Of a DNA stretch of 37,838 nt, positions 1 through 7,901 are shown piece after piece (the stretch's first letter is position 1; each line of letters starts with the position of its first letter). The stretch covers positions 1 to 37,838 of the forward strand of contig MPNA01000026.1 of the NCBI GenBank assembly GCA_002238785.1, read 5' to 3'. Origin of the DNA: a bacterium OM1 bin76 (lineage in GTDB: Bacteria; Actinomycetota; Acidimicrobiia; Spongiisociales; ZC4RG35). Under the pieces are notes generated by a model that did no database searches, was not told where the DNA came from, and saw only the letters and a program-made list of their open reading frames with translations. Position numbers and translations under genes: made by a program.

Positions 1-127
1 CCTCTGACCGGCCCGACCCGCCCCGCAAAACCGGAACAAACCCAGACAGAACCCCGCAAACCCCGGACAGAACCCCGCCCAAACACCCACAACCCCACCC
101 CCACTAGCCAAAACCGGTGGATTCAGG
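1..127 (+). mobile_element. Right terminus of an IS1380-family-like element (rest lies outside the window)
   Basis: Seen: the last 37 bases (91-127) have the same layout as the right end of the complete IS1380-like element at 8774-10452. Both carry AACCCCACCCCC, then 12 variable bases, then CGGTGGATT-C/G-AGG. The reverse complement, CCTGAATCCACCGG, matches that element's inverted repeats. The base after 127 begins TTTAG, comparable to the CTTAG target duplication of the other copy. The strand is C-rich and has no gene. Inference: this is the end of a second copy inserted into higB. Confidence 0.75.
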
Positions 128-397
128 TTTAGACATGACGACGCACAGCGCATCTTTGCCGGGCAAACGGTCCGTAGGTTGCCAGCCGACATCCAGCGGC
201 GGGCGCGGGTGAGACTACAACGAGTCGTGGCGGCCGTGGCGCTTACTGACCTTCAGGTGCCGCCCTCCCACCGGCTAAAAGCACTGCGAGGAGACCGAGA
301 AGGCCAGTACAGCATCCGCATCAACCACCAGTGGCGCGTGTGCTTTATATGGACAGACCGGGGAGCAATGGAGATCGAAGTCACCGACTACCACTGA
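128..397 (+). pseudogene. higB: HigB/RelE-type toxin, 5' end removed by an insertion sequence
   Basis: The reading frame from 128 begins F-R-H-D-D-A-Q and continues through a HigB-type body with LKALRGDREGQYSIRIN, WRVCFIW and a terminal EVTDYH. These are typical of the plasmid-maintenance killer branch of RelE-fold mRNA interferases. A normal HigB starts a few residues earlier, about M-I-x-S-F-R-H. Here the inverted repeat of an IS ends exactly before the Phe codon, and the frame stays open to the window edge without a start codon. A TTG at 179 could give a 72-residue protein, but it would lack the first strand and helix. The stop overlaps the ribosome-binding region of higA. Probably an inactive toxin kept beside its antitoxin. 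Confidence 0.75.
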
Positions 398-408
398 GGA
401 GGAAACCT

Positions 409-699
409 ATGACCACCACCGAACCCATCCACCCAGGGGAGCACCTGGCTGAGATGATGAAAGAACTGGGCATCACGCAGTACCGCCTGGCAAAGACAAT
501 AGGAGTGCCCCAGATACGCATTCATGATATCGTTCACTGTCGTAGGTCTATCACGGCGGACACGGCGTTGAGAATTGGGCAGGCGCTTGGTATGACCCCC
601 GACTTTTGGCTGAATCTCCAGCGAATGTACGACTTGGACGTGGCACGCGCCAAAACTGACATCAGCGCTATCGAGCCGCTGGTTAGGGTATCCGCCTGA
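409..699 (+). CDS. higA: HigA-family antitoxin (XRE helix-turn-helix)
   Basis: A 96-residue protein of the HigA/VapI antidote family. It starts with the typical PIHPGEHLAEMM segment, followed by a Cro/C1-type helix-turn-helix at about residues 20-75 (ITQYRLAKTIGVP, then ITADTALRIGQALGMTPDFWLNLQ). In characterised systems HigA binds the toxin and represses the operon. ATG 409 is chosen because GAGGAGG lies just upstream and overlaps the end of higB, so translation is coupled. Length and all family landmarks are normal, so the antitoxin looks intact although its toxin is truncated. Transcription may now depend on a promoter inside or beyond the upstream insertion sequence. Confidence 0.9.
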   Translation: MTTTEPIHPGEHLAEMMKELGITQYRLAKTIGVPQIRIHDIVHCRRSITADTALRIGQALGMTPDFWLNLQRMYDLDVARAKTDISAIEPLVRVSA

Positions 700-1131
700 A
701 GCGACCACAACCATGGTGGAAGCGGGCATCGCCGATTTGAAAGCCGGCAAGGTGCGACTGTTGGACCACAGTGAACTATCTCAATCGGATCCGGACATGA
801 CTCTCGCCGGACGGTGTGGAAACTCACTCACCAACTCATCGGCTCGACCGATCGGAAGCAGAACCCGAGTGATCTTCTCCGAAAAGTGGGATCCGGCTTC
901 GGTGATCGCCCTCGGCAACTGGCCTATCTGCCGTTCGAAACGCCAACCGCAAAGGCCGGCACTTGGACGCGGTAGCCTACAACTCCCTGATCCAAGCCTA
1001 GCACGACATCGCCCACCACGCCGCCACCCAAGCCTCGGTTGCCCCAACCTTGGAGATATGGGTTGCCGTCAGTTCGGGGTCTTTGCTTCCGCCGGGGACT
1101 ACGGTCGTGCACTCAGGTGAGATCAAGTAGC
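700..1131. other. Gene-poor stretch with decayed coding traces
   Basis: No convincing gene. A short frame from 713 reads VEAGIADLKAGKVRLLDHSE, which resembles the C-terminal tail of small antitoxins (G-L-x-D-x-x-x-G-x-V-x-x-H-E-E). It then loses coherence. Another frame near 950-1040 looks protein-like (LDAVAYNSLIQA) but is broken by a stop. Most likely remnants of one or two small genes; their identity is not recognisable. Confidence 0.35.
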
Positions 1132-3921
1132 TCACTGGAGTTGGCTGCGGGCAAATCCTCGTATTCTCGCTGACGGATGTTCTTGGAGGGCTTGTGCGAC
1201 TTCTATCCCGATGGTGGATAGGGGAGCGTCTCCTTCGGAGAGGCCTATGAGTAGCTCCGTCGGCAGCAATGTCCCGTCCCTTGCGGTCAGTTCTCGAGTC
1301 AGAGTGGTGAGTGCCCTATTGGGGTTGGCGGCACTCAGTCTTCCCACTGCACGGGCGGCTGCGGATCGAATGTCGGGATGTGTGTCACTTATTTGAGAGG
1401 CGAGGATGGGTTGCAGGTTTGGACACAGGTTCAAGCCCAGCAGCAGGGCGACATCTCGGCGCTCCTGCAGAGAGCCGTATGTGAGCCTGATTGCCTGTCT
1501 TTCCGCTTCAGCGTCACTGAGGGCTCCGATAGCGATAGCCAACACTGTGCCGATGCCGCCAATTCTGTTCGCGAAGAACACTCCGGTTGAGGCTTGTGCT
1601 ACAGAATCGATGTTTGAGGTGAGGGTGTCTCGGACGTTCACGGGGAGTTGGGTCGGCATCTGCGCGATTAGCCAGCATGCTGCGCGCTTGTCGTGCCATG
1701 CCACAAGAGGGTCGCACAGCAGTTCTGTGACCTCTTCCCAGCGTGCTTCGCTCGGAAACTGAAAATTTAACCATGTCAGGCAGGAAGCTACATCGGTCCC
1801 CCCAAGGGTGCTATTACCGCGATGTGCATCCGATACCGTTTCTTGGGCTAACTCCTCTAACCATGGAATCAGCAGCTCTGCATCACCGCTGTTCAGTTCG
1901 GCAAGGCCGCTTAGGTTCTTCAGGGCGTCAGGATCACCATTAACGGCCCGGCCAGTCAACTCTGTCTTGGCAGTCGGATAGTCATGGGTGGATAGCCACC
2001 CAAGGACAGAAGCCCCCTTCTCTCCCATATCTTGCTGGGCACGTACCCGCAGTGCTTGTTTGGCGACAGGCGTTATGCAACGGAAATCAATGTGGTTGAG
2101 GGTCTGAGCAAGATATAGGTTCGGGATATGGCCTCGGTCTAGCAGTTCAGACATGAGAAGCGCGATCCGGTTGTGGGCGCAGTCGTTGGCGGCGGATAGC
2201 AGGCCCTGGACTGCATTGAGGGCGAAGAACGGGACAACGCCTGAGGGTCGTAGACGCTCAGCGAAGTCTAATGGATCTTCTATGAGATCAGCTAGATGCA
2301 TAACCAGCTCCGTAGCCGTATTCTCTTCTAGAAACTCACCACCTACTGCCAAAGCCTCAAAATGGCTGTCGGCCGTAGTGTGCGTCCACTCGGCCAAGGG
2401 AGGGATTTGCCGCACAATAGAGGCGATGGCTTCAAGGGGTCCATCCTGTTTGATACGTGTGAATGCTCTCTTGAACGACTGATGATCACCGCTTCGGCGT
2501 AGAGCCTGAAGTCCCTCGTCCAATTCTTGGGTTCGATCGTTTGAAGTTTCCGCGTTCATCAGACGCTGTCGAGCCGCGAGCGCAGACAATGCACGCCAAC
2601 GGTTATGTTCACCTGTGATGTCAGCGATAAACTCAGCTGAGAAAAGGTACTGGATTCCGCTCTCTGGCGGCTGAGAGAGGTGTTCTGCCCAAGCCCTGAA
2701 TTGTCTGCTGGCGGCGTTGCTGAGTCCCCAGGCAACTGCCGCAATTCGCCACCATGAGACGGCGGTGTCAGATGCAGTTATCAACTCCTCAAAGTCTCTC
2801 TGGAGATCACTAGGCTCGCGAGACGCCTGGCTCGCTGTTGTGAATAGAAGCCAAGTCGCCGCAGCTGCAAGGGCAGATACAGTGATGTCATCATGGTCAC
2901 CTTTGAAGGCTTGTTGCGCTTCGACTGCATCCCTGCGGGCCTGAGGAATATCGCCAAGATCCGCCAGCGTTCTTGCCCGCTGAACAAGCACCCAGCCATG
3001 GTCTACGGGTGCCAGGTCGTTTCCGTCCAGCAATCTGCTTAGTACTTTAACAGAGTCCATGTAGCGCTCGTGACGCCGTAAGGCACAGGCCAACATAACT
3101 CCGCTTGCTGCTTTCTCTTCTGATGTATTAGCTTCCTCAAAAACCTTCTTCAATGGATCAAGGTGGCCTGTTCTCGCCCACTTCCACAGCGCTACAGCGA
3201 ATCGCCAGGTCCAGCTCAGTTCAACAGAGTCCCCCGGATCCGGGACATTTAACCGCTCACCAACGAGGATTTCAAGAGCACGGAAGCGTCCTTGTGCCAA
3301 CAGAGCTACAGATTGCACGGCATCCACCGGGTTCCGATATCCTGCGTTCGGATGCGGCGCTAGTAACCTGGGCACGATGAGGGCATATCGCAACCTCCGG
3401 CCTTGGGGTACGCCCCCTCTTGGTCCCGAAAGGGCAGTTCCTTCAATTGATGGAGCTGCCTTTTGCTGACACGCAATGGAGTACAAGTCGTCGGCGTGCT
3501 CGGCATCTATTGTCTGATTCTCCGGAACGAGAATCTTACAGCCTTTACCTGTTGACTTGACCGAGTTGACTGTTACGTGAACCCAATAAGAAATACGTGT
3601 GTTTACGTTGTGAAGTACTAGCAGATTTGGCAGGCCATGGTTCACCCAGTAATCAAAGTGGCGTGTGTCCCGTTCGTCATACCACCATCCTGCCTCTTCG
3701 TTTTCGGATGATGGACGTCGAAAGTAACTCTTACCTGCCTTAACCTGCACTCCAACGATTAAACCGCGATCGATTCCTTGAGCATCACGCGCCTGTACGA
3801 AGAGATCGATACCTAAATCATGTTGTTCATTTACTACCGGCCCCCAGCCGATCCTCTGGAAATTGGCCGCAACCTCGTTTATGCCGACGCCAGCAGTTTG
3901 CTCCTGCTCACTGGCTCTCAT
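1132..3921 (-). CDS. DUF4365 nuclease-like domain fused to a long helical-repeat region; candidate defence protein
   Basis: About 929 residues from ATG 3921; a TTG three codons earlier is also possible, and no strong ribosome-binding site marks either. The first ~150 residues match the DUF4365 pattern. E16 lies in the first helix, D39 in DLGIDLFVQ, and Q59-x-K61 in VGVQVKAG. These form the acidic/QxK core expected of the PD-(D/E)xK fold. WWYDERDTRHFDYWVNHGLPNLLVLHN follows as usual for this domain. The remaining ~780 residues are alanine/leucine-rich helical pairs, TPR-like near 280-420 and HEAT-like at the C-terminus (DTHPDIRSAAARAVGRL). DUF4365 is common in anti-phage and mobile islands; the exact role here is inferred. 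The gene is visibly less GC-rich than the core genes, and is flanked by a toxin-antitoxin locus and a fossil defence operon. Confidence 0.75.
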   Translation of the reverse strand: MRASEQEQTAGVGINEVAANFQRIGWGPVVNEQHDLGIDLFVQARDAQGIDRGLIVGVQVKAGKSYFRRPSSENEEAGWWYDERDTRHFDYWVNHGLPNLLVLHNVNTRISYWVHVTVNSVKSTGKGCKILVPENQTIDAEHADDLYSIACQQKAAPSIEGTALSGPRGGVPQGRRLRYALIVPRLLAPHPNAGYRNPVDAVQSVALLAQGRFRALEILVGERLNVPDPGDSVELSWTWRFAVALWKWARTGHLDPLKKVFEEANTSEEKAASGVMLACALRRHERYMDSVKVLSRLLDGNDLAPVDHGWVLVQRARTLADLGDIPQARRDAVEAQQAFKGDHDDITVSALAAAATWLLFTTASQASREPSDLQRDFEELITASDTAVSWWRIAAVAWGLSNAASRQFRAWAEHLSQPPESGIQYLFSAEFIADITGEHNRWRALSALAARQRLMNAETSNDRTQELDEGLQALRRSGDHQSFKRAFTRIKQDGPLEAIASIVRQIPPLAEWTHTTADSHFEALAVGGEFLEENTATELVMHLADLIEDPLDFAERLRPSGVVPFFALNAVQGLLSAANDCAHNRIALLMSELLDRGHIPNLYLAQTLNHIDFRCITPVAKQALRVRAQQDMGEKGASVLGWLSTHDYPTAKTELTGRAVNGDPDALKNLSGLAELNSGDAELLIPWLEELAQETVSDAHRGNSTLGGTDVASCLTWLNFQFPSEARWEEVTELLCDPLVAWHDKRAACWLIAQMPTQLPVNVRDTLTSNIDSVAQASTGVFFANRIGGIGTVLAIAIGALSDAEAERQAIRLTYGSLQERRDVALLLGLNLCPNLQPILASQISDTHPDIRSAAARAVGRLSAANPNRALTTLTRELTARDGTLLPTELLIGLSEGDAPLSTIGIEVAQALQEHPSARIRGFARSQLQ

Positions 3922-4401
3922 GCGAAGCAATCATGGTGTCAATTCTTTCATTGGACTTCGGTGGGGACTCGCCCGACCCCCTGGAGTGCGTTATGAAACG
4001 GAAGTATCGCTCCAGATAAACACATTCGGTATTCTCGACATTCCCAGAAGATATTCGCGGAATCCCTTAACTGATGGCCACGGGCCCCACTGGCGGAGAT
4101 CACTCTTGGTTCCGCGCTGTGCCAGCCGGGCTCTGTCATGCTGTCACCAGCCGCTGCCCCTGTTGACCTAGGAAAATCTATGGTTTGGGTGGACCTGTGC
4201 GTTTCCATGTCCTGCCGGGTCTTTGCGTCGGAGGCAGGGGGGAGTCTCCTGGTTCTATCGTCACTTGGCGTGGATCTGGCACCTTCCCACCTCTTGGGCC
4301 AACTTCTAGGTATTCACCGGGACGGTGCGGCTTCTCGCCTGGTTTCTGAGTAGCCACGGTCTACTTTCCTTTCTGGTCGGTCAAGGAACTACGTTCATGT
4401 A

Positions 4402-4460
4402 ACCCCCGACCCTAGCAGTCTCCGTGTATGAGTGCCAGCGCTAATGCTACGGTCGGGGGT
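4402..4460. repeat. Inverted repeat, 16-bp arms
   Basis: ACCCCCGACCCTAGCA at 4402-4417 pairs with TGCTACGGTCGGGGGT at 4445-4460, 15 of 16 positions complementary, around a 27-base spacer. There is no T-run, so it is not a standard intrinsic terminator. It could be a mobile-element end or an RNA hairpin. Confidence 0.6.
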
Positions 4461-4521
4461 CAGCCATCGTGGAAGTGCGGGTGGATCAGTTCCCTTGAGG
4501 CAGAGTTTGGGGGAATCGGTA

Positions 4522-4559
4522 TAGGAAGGAGGGGCCGATGTAGGAAGGAGGGGCCGATG
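4522..4559. repeat. Perfect 19-bp tandem duplication
   Basis: TAGGAAGGAGGGGCCGATG occurs twice with no gap (4522-4540 and 4541-4559). Each copy looks like a ribosome-binding site followed by ATG, but the frames downstream are short. Confidence 0.85.
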
Positions 4560-4653
4560 CATGGCTACGGTTGCTCGGGTCATACGCGGGTCTGAGGATC
4601 GGTGACAATGACGAGAGTCGGTGTCACGAGGGGGTAGGTAGGCTTTGGGCGGA

Positions 4654-4934
4654 ATGGACAGAACTGGTGAGCAGGTGGGCTATAAGCGGAAGCTGATTGA
4701 GGTGGCATTACCGTTGGATGCGATCAGTAAGGCTTCGGCGCGGAGAAATCGATTCGGCATGGGCATCTTTCGACATTGCACTTGTTGTGGTCGCGGAAGC
4801 CGTTGGCGGCGGCTGGGGCTACCGCCATTGGGGGTGATCTCAATCCGGTTGCAGTGATGATTTCGAAGGGATTGGTGGAGATTCCTCCGCGATTTGCCGG
4901 CCTGCCGCCTGTCAATCCCGAGGGACGGTGGTGA
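4654..4934 (+). pseudogene. Fossil N-terminal part of a DUF1156 DNA methyltransferase
   Basis: The frame from ATG 4654 reads [20 protein letters not shown], the hallmark start of DUF1156 DNA methyltransferases. One frame later it continues [22 protein letters not shown], matching the usual [22 protein letters not shown]. So there is a one-base frameshift near 4745. The text then jumps to [22 protein letters not shown] and [11 protein letters not shown], which in intact proteins lies well downstream. The segment with the SAM-binding and catalytic motifs is missing. A TGA at 4932 ends the frame. The family acts with DUF499 ATPases in predicted restriction-like defence operons. The remnant cannot be functional. 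Confidence 0.75.
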
Positions 4935-5211
4935 AAGCGGGGAGGAGGAGAACGGAACCGATAACGGGGACCCTGTTGAGAAACCTCTCACTCGCTTGTA
5001 CGGCCAGGTTGAACTGGATTCGGTCAGGGCTATCCGCGATCTGGAGAGCATTCTCAAAGAGGTTGTATCGCACCTCCGTAGAGTTGGCAAGGAGGTGAGC
5101 ATCTCGGTTGACGTGAACGCTGAAGCAGAGGGATTCGATGCTCACACCAGGCGGGTGGTCAGCGAAAACGCCACCCAACTCGGTTTCACTTCCCACGAAT
5201 TCGAAGAGTAA
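4935..5211 (+). pseudogene. Fossil C-terminus of a DUF499 AAA+ ATPase
   Basis: From about 4981 the frame reads PLTRLYGQVELDSVRAIRD, then LESILKEVVSHLRRVGKEVSISVDVNAEAEGFD and TRRVVSENATQLGFTSHEFE. This is the typical last ~75 residues of DUF499 ATPases (x-R-x-Y-G-x-V-x-L-D-P-x-R, then I-x-x-E-V-x-x-H-L, then V-S-E-N-x-x-x-L-x-F). The rest of the ~1000-residue protein is absent and the preceding sequence belongs to a DUF1156 fragment. Inference: a large deletion joined the front of the methyltransferase gene to the tail of its partner ATPase gene. A short product starting at 4894 could still be translated. Confidence 0.7.
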
Positions 5212-5517
5212 TTGGTGCCATCCAAACGGGGGGATGACCTTGGTTCAGGCTACCCCGCTGGTGGGGATGGACGCTATCTGTGTTTACCGTGTTTTGGGAT
5301 GACCACCCCGAAGGCATCAGCACAGGCGGCCTCCGAACAGCCCTCCGTAGGCCCCCCGACGGCTAAGCATCCGCCTTGCTCTCCTCACCCAGCATGACCT
5401 CCTGACCCTGACGAGTAGGGCGGAGAGAAGGTCTAATCACCATGCGAATAACCGTCGTACCCGGTACCGTATCCCCCGTACTCGGTACGAAGGGCTGTTG
5501 CCACTGGAGAAACAAAC
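5212..5517. other. Intergenic region, no gene seen
   Basis: About 300 bases between the ATPase fossil and the next small gene. No coherent frame, tRNA or terminator-grade hairpin was recognised. Confidence 0.5.
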
Positions 5518-5922
5518 ATGACACCAAGTGAAGATCTAACTTGCCGCCCACACCAGTGGAAGTTAGCCCTTCCGCCGGGATTGACAGAACGCCGCTCCCG
5601 CGAGGGTGTGTGGCAAACCGGCACAGGAGCTACTTCTCATCTTCTATGTGAGGGATGCGGCTTGTGGATCGACTGGATCGCCACAATGGATGGCGCTATG
5701 GCCAAATACGATGTCTTGATAAGAGGCCGCACGGTGGCCATGATGGGGGAAGTGGAAGAGGGCGGGAAGATACTGCCCAGCCTCCACAAGGGGGAAGAGC
5801 TAGACGAGGCTTTTGCCGAATACTTGCACGAAGCCGTTGTAAAGATGACTAAGGATCTAGTCGGGATCATTGGCGGCGAACTAGTAATCGCCTTCTCCAC
5901 ACAAGACCCTGGATCCCGCTGA
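5518..5922 (+). CDS. Small zinc-ribbon-like protein of unknown function
   Basis: A 134-residue protein not assigned to a known family. Residues C9-x2-H12 (followed by QW) and C44-x2-C47-G-L-W form a C-x-x-H / C-x-x-C pair, suggesting a small zinc-binding ribbon at the N-terminus. The rest is a mixed region with an acidic stretch (GEELDEAFAEYLHEAV) and a hydrophobic end (LVGIIGGELVIAFS). ATG 5518 is preceded by GGAG at a reasonable distance. Small ribbon proteins of this type are frequent in phages and mobile elements, which fits the surroundings. No function is proposed. Confidence 0.6.
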   Translation: MTPSEDLTCRPHQWKLALPPGLTERRSREGVWQTGTGATSHLLCEGCGLWIDWIATMDGAMAKYDVLIRGRTVAMMGEVEEGGKILPSLHKGEELDEAFAEYLHEAVVKMTKDLVGIIGGELVIAFSTQDPGSR

Positions 5923-6000
5923 TGGCACAGCCCCCGCCTCAGGGCGATTGTACCAGTCAGGGGAGTCTCCAACCAACACACAACAGGAAGGAGGCCGAGT

Positions 6001-6252
6001 ATGACCGCTTTTGATACCCCTCCCAGTGGTAGACCTGACACCAACTATCGGGAGTGCAGATCATGCCGGTTTTGGGATGGGGATCGCTCCCCGCCGATAG
6101 CAAGTGAGGAAAGGGAGGGCCTTTGTAGTGCTGTAGTGGATGGCAAGCTCCCACCGTATTTCTCGAAGGTTCTGAGCTTGTCAGGCGTAGAACCGATCAC
6201 AAGAATGACCGATTCCTGCTCGTTTCATGAGTACCAGCCGGGCCGTTTCTGA
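6001..6252 (+). CDS. Small four-cysteine protein of unknown function
   Basis: An 83-residue protein. ATG 6001 has a strong ribosome-binding site (AGGAAGGAGG) upstream. Cysteines at residues 19, 22, 42 and 73 (ECRSCRFWDGD, GLCSAV, DSCSFHEYQP) suggest one bound metal ion, zinc or an iron-sulfur cluster. Aromatic residues follow the first pair and the last cysteine. The pattern is consistent with accessory proteins of mobile elements, but no family is recognised. It follows the other small ribbon-like gene by 78 bases in the same direction and may share its transcript. Confidence 0.65.
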   Translation: MTAFDTPPSGRPDTNYRECRSCRFWDGDRSPPIASEEREGLCSAVVDGKLPPYFSKVLSLSGVEPITRMTDSCSFHEYQPGRF

Positions 6253-6479
6253 GTACATTGGTGGGCTGACCATCGGCGAGGGTCGCTATGCGGGTGACCG
6301 GTTCCGGTTGTTGGTTGGCAGGACGCGGTTTTCTTTCTGGGGTGTTCAAGCAGCCGCGTGATGGTGCAACTGAAGACCATCCTGATATGGTCGGCTGTGA
6401 CTCCGATGGTCCCTTTGAGCGGTCAACCCCAGAAATTGCGGGTCGGATCTTGTTCTACCTCTGCGATCAGAAACCAAAC
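6253..6479 (+). pseudogene. Possible remnant of a phage terminase N-terminus
   Basis: Reading from about 6250, one frame gives GGLTIGEGRYAGDRFRLL. A shifted frame then gives GWQDAVFF. This resembles the start of phage terminase large subunits (x-G-x-x-x-G-x-P-F-x-L-x-P-W-Q). The similarity is short and the frame soon breaks, so the assignment is weak. The stretch ends at the left inverted repeat of the ISL3 element. Confidence 0.25.
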
Positions 6480-7791
6480 GGGTTCTTCGGAAATGAGTGG
6501 GGAGTTGGGAATCCGTCGGTTGTGATGGGGGGTCCTCCATAATCGGGTTTGTAAGTGAATCCGAGTGTTGGAGGACCCCTGTGGAGACTGATGGTAGGCG
6601 TATGTGTGAGGTGTTGGTTGGTCTCGGTGAGGTGGACCTGGTAGGAGTAGAAGAGCTGGTAGGTGGTCGGCTGAGAGTGACGATCCGGTCTCGTAGACCC
6701 CGGCCGTTGTGCGGGGGATGTGGGGGGAGGGTGTGGTCCAAGGGTGACCAGTCGGTGGGTTTGGTTGATTTGCCGGCGTTCGGTCGTCCGGTGCGGCTGT
6801 TGTGGCTGAAACGCCGTTGGATGTGCCCAGATCGAGGGTGTGGAGCTGGGTCGTTTGTTGAGCAGGATGCTGGGATTGGTCCGGAGCGGGGCTTGTTGAC
6901 CTCTCGAGCCGGCCGGTGGGGAGAAGCGCTGTTGGAAGCCGACATCGACCGCTTCAGTCAGGTGGAAGCAGTGGGGGTGGACGAGACCCTGTTCTGGAGG
7001 GAGGGTCGGTGGAAGACCAAGCGGTGGTGCACATCGGTGGTGGACGTTGGCGGCCGCCAGCTCTTGGACATAGTCCCTGGTAGAACCGCCGAAAGCGCCG
7101 ATGGTTGGTTCAAGAACCAACCCGATGGGTGGTGTGCGGCGATTCGCTGGGCGGTGCTGGACATGTCAGGCCCCTACCAGGTTGCCTATGACCGTGTGCT
7201 GCCCCATGCCCACCAGGTAGCAGATCCGTTTCATGTAGTCCGGTTGGCCAACCACTGCGTAGATTTGGTGCGCCGGAGGGTACAGAACGAAACACTGGGA
7301 CACCGCGGACGCAAAAGAGATCCCCTCTACCGAATACGGAAACTGTTGAACATGGCCCATGAACGTCTCGACGACCGCGGTAAGAACCGTATCCAAGGGC
7401 TGCTTCGGGCTGGTGACCCCTACGGAGAAGTACGGGATGCCTGGTACGCCAAGGAAAGCGTCCGGGACATCTACCAAATAGGGGACCCGAAACTCGCTGC
7501 CGAGTTCACCCATCAACTCTCCGGGGATCTCCAGGACCGATCCCTCCCACCAGAGACACAAAGGCTCGGGCGTACAATCGCTCGTTGGGCCACCCAGATC
7601 CTCAACTGGCACCATTCGGCGGTGACCAACGGACCAACCGAAGGCTTGAACAATCTGATCAAGCGGATCAAACGAACAGCGTTCGGGTTCCGGAACTTCG
7701 CCAACTACCGAATCCGAGCACTCCTATACGCCGGGAAACCCAACTGGAAGCTCCTCACCACCATCACTCCCCGCTAATTTCCGATGACCCC
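6480..7791 (+). mobile_element. ISL3-family insertion sequence
   Basis: The left end GGGTTCTTCGGAAATGAG at 6480 and the reverse complement of the right end at 7791 (GGGGTCATCGGAAATTAG) agree at 22 of 26 positions, with GGGGAGT continuing in both. The element holds one transposase gene. No clear 8-bp target duplication flanks it. A second end-like copy, CCGATGACCC, occurs just outside at about 7800, so the right boundary could lie a little further out. Confidence 0.75.
6581..7777 (+). CDS. ISL3-family transposase with an internal deletion
   Basis: About 398 residues from GTG 6581, chosen because GGAGG lies six bases upstream. The N-terminal zinc finger is present (PLCGGCGGRVWSKGD, then MCPDRGCGAGSF). 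The DDE catalytic domain follows, with VEAVGVDETLFWREG, QVADPFHVVRLAN and a final NGPTEGLNNLIKRIKRTAFGF, all characteristic of ISL3. Between LLTSRAGRW and GEALLEADIDRF, intact relatives carry about 30-40 residues containing the helix-turn-helix. Here the two blocks are fused in frame. The protein is therefore open but probably cannot bind DNA normally. Confidence 0.85.
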   Translation: METDGRRMCEVLVGLGEVDLVGVEELVGGRLRVTIRSRRPRPLCGGCGGRVWSKGDQSVGLVDLPAFGRPVRLLWLKRRWMCPDRGCGAGSFVEQDAGIGPERGLLTSRAGRWGEALLEADIDRFSQVEAVGVDETLFWREGRWKTKRWCTSVVDVGGRQLLDIVPGRTAESADGWFKNQPDGWCAAIRWAVLDMSGPYQVAYDRVLPHAHQVADPFHVVRLANHCVDLVRRRVQNETLGHRGRKRDPLYRIRKLLNMAHERLDDRGKNRIQGLLRAGDPYGEVRDAWYAKESVRDIYQIGDPKLAAEFTHQLSGDLQDRSLPPETQRLGRTIARWATQILNWHHSAVTNGPTEGLNNLIKRIKRTAFGFRNFANYRIRALLYAGKPNWKLLTTITPR

Positions 7792-7901
7792 GTAAAATCC
7801 GATGACCCGGTTTATGTCGCCGGCTTCGTAAATCCACCGGTTGGGGTGTTATCTGGGGTTTGATACCGAGCAGTAATTACACATCCCCTACCGGTGGAGG
7901 A

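Larger units (their letters stand above)
3922..4653. other. Intergenic region with one inverted repeat and one tandem duplication
   Basis: About 730 bases with no supportable gene on either strand. It contains the inverted repeat at 4402-4460 and the 19-bp tandem duplication at 4522-4559, listed separately. It separates the DUF4365 gene from the methyltransferase fossil and may hold further unrecognisable remnants. Confidence 0.5.
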
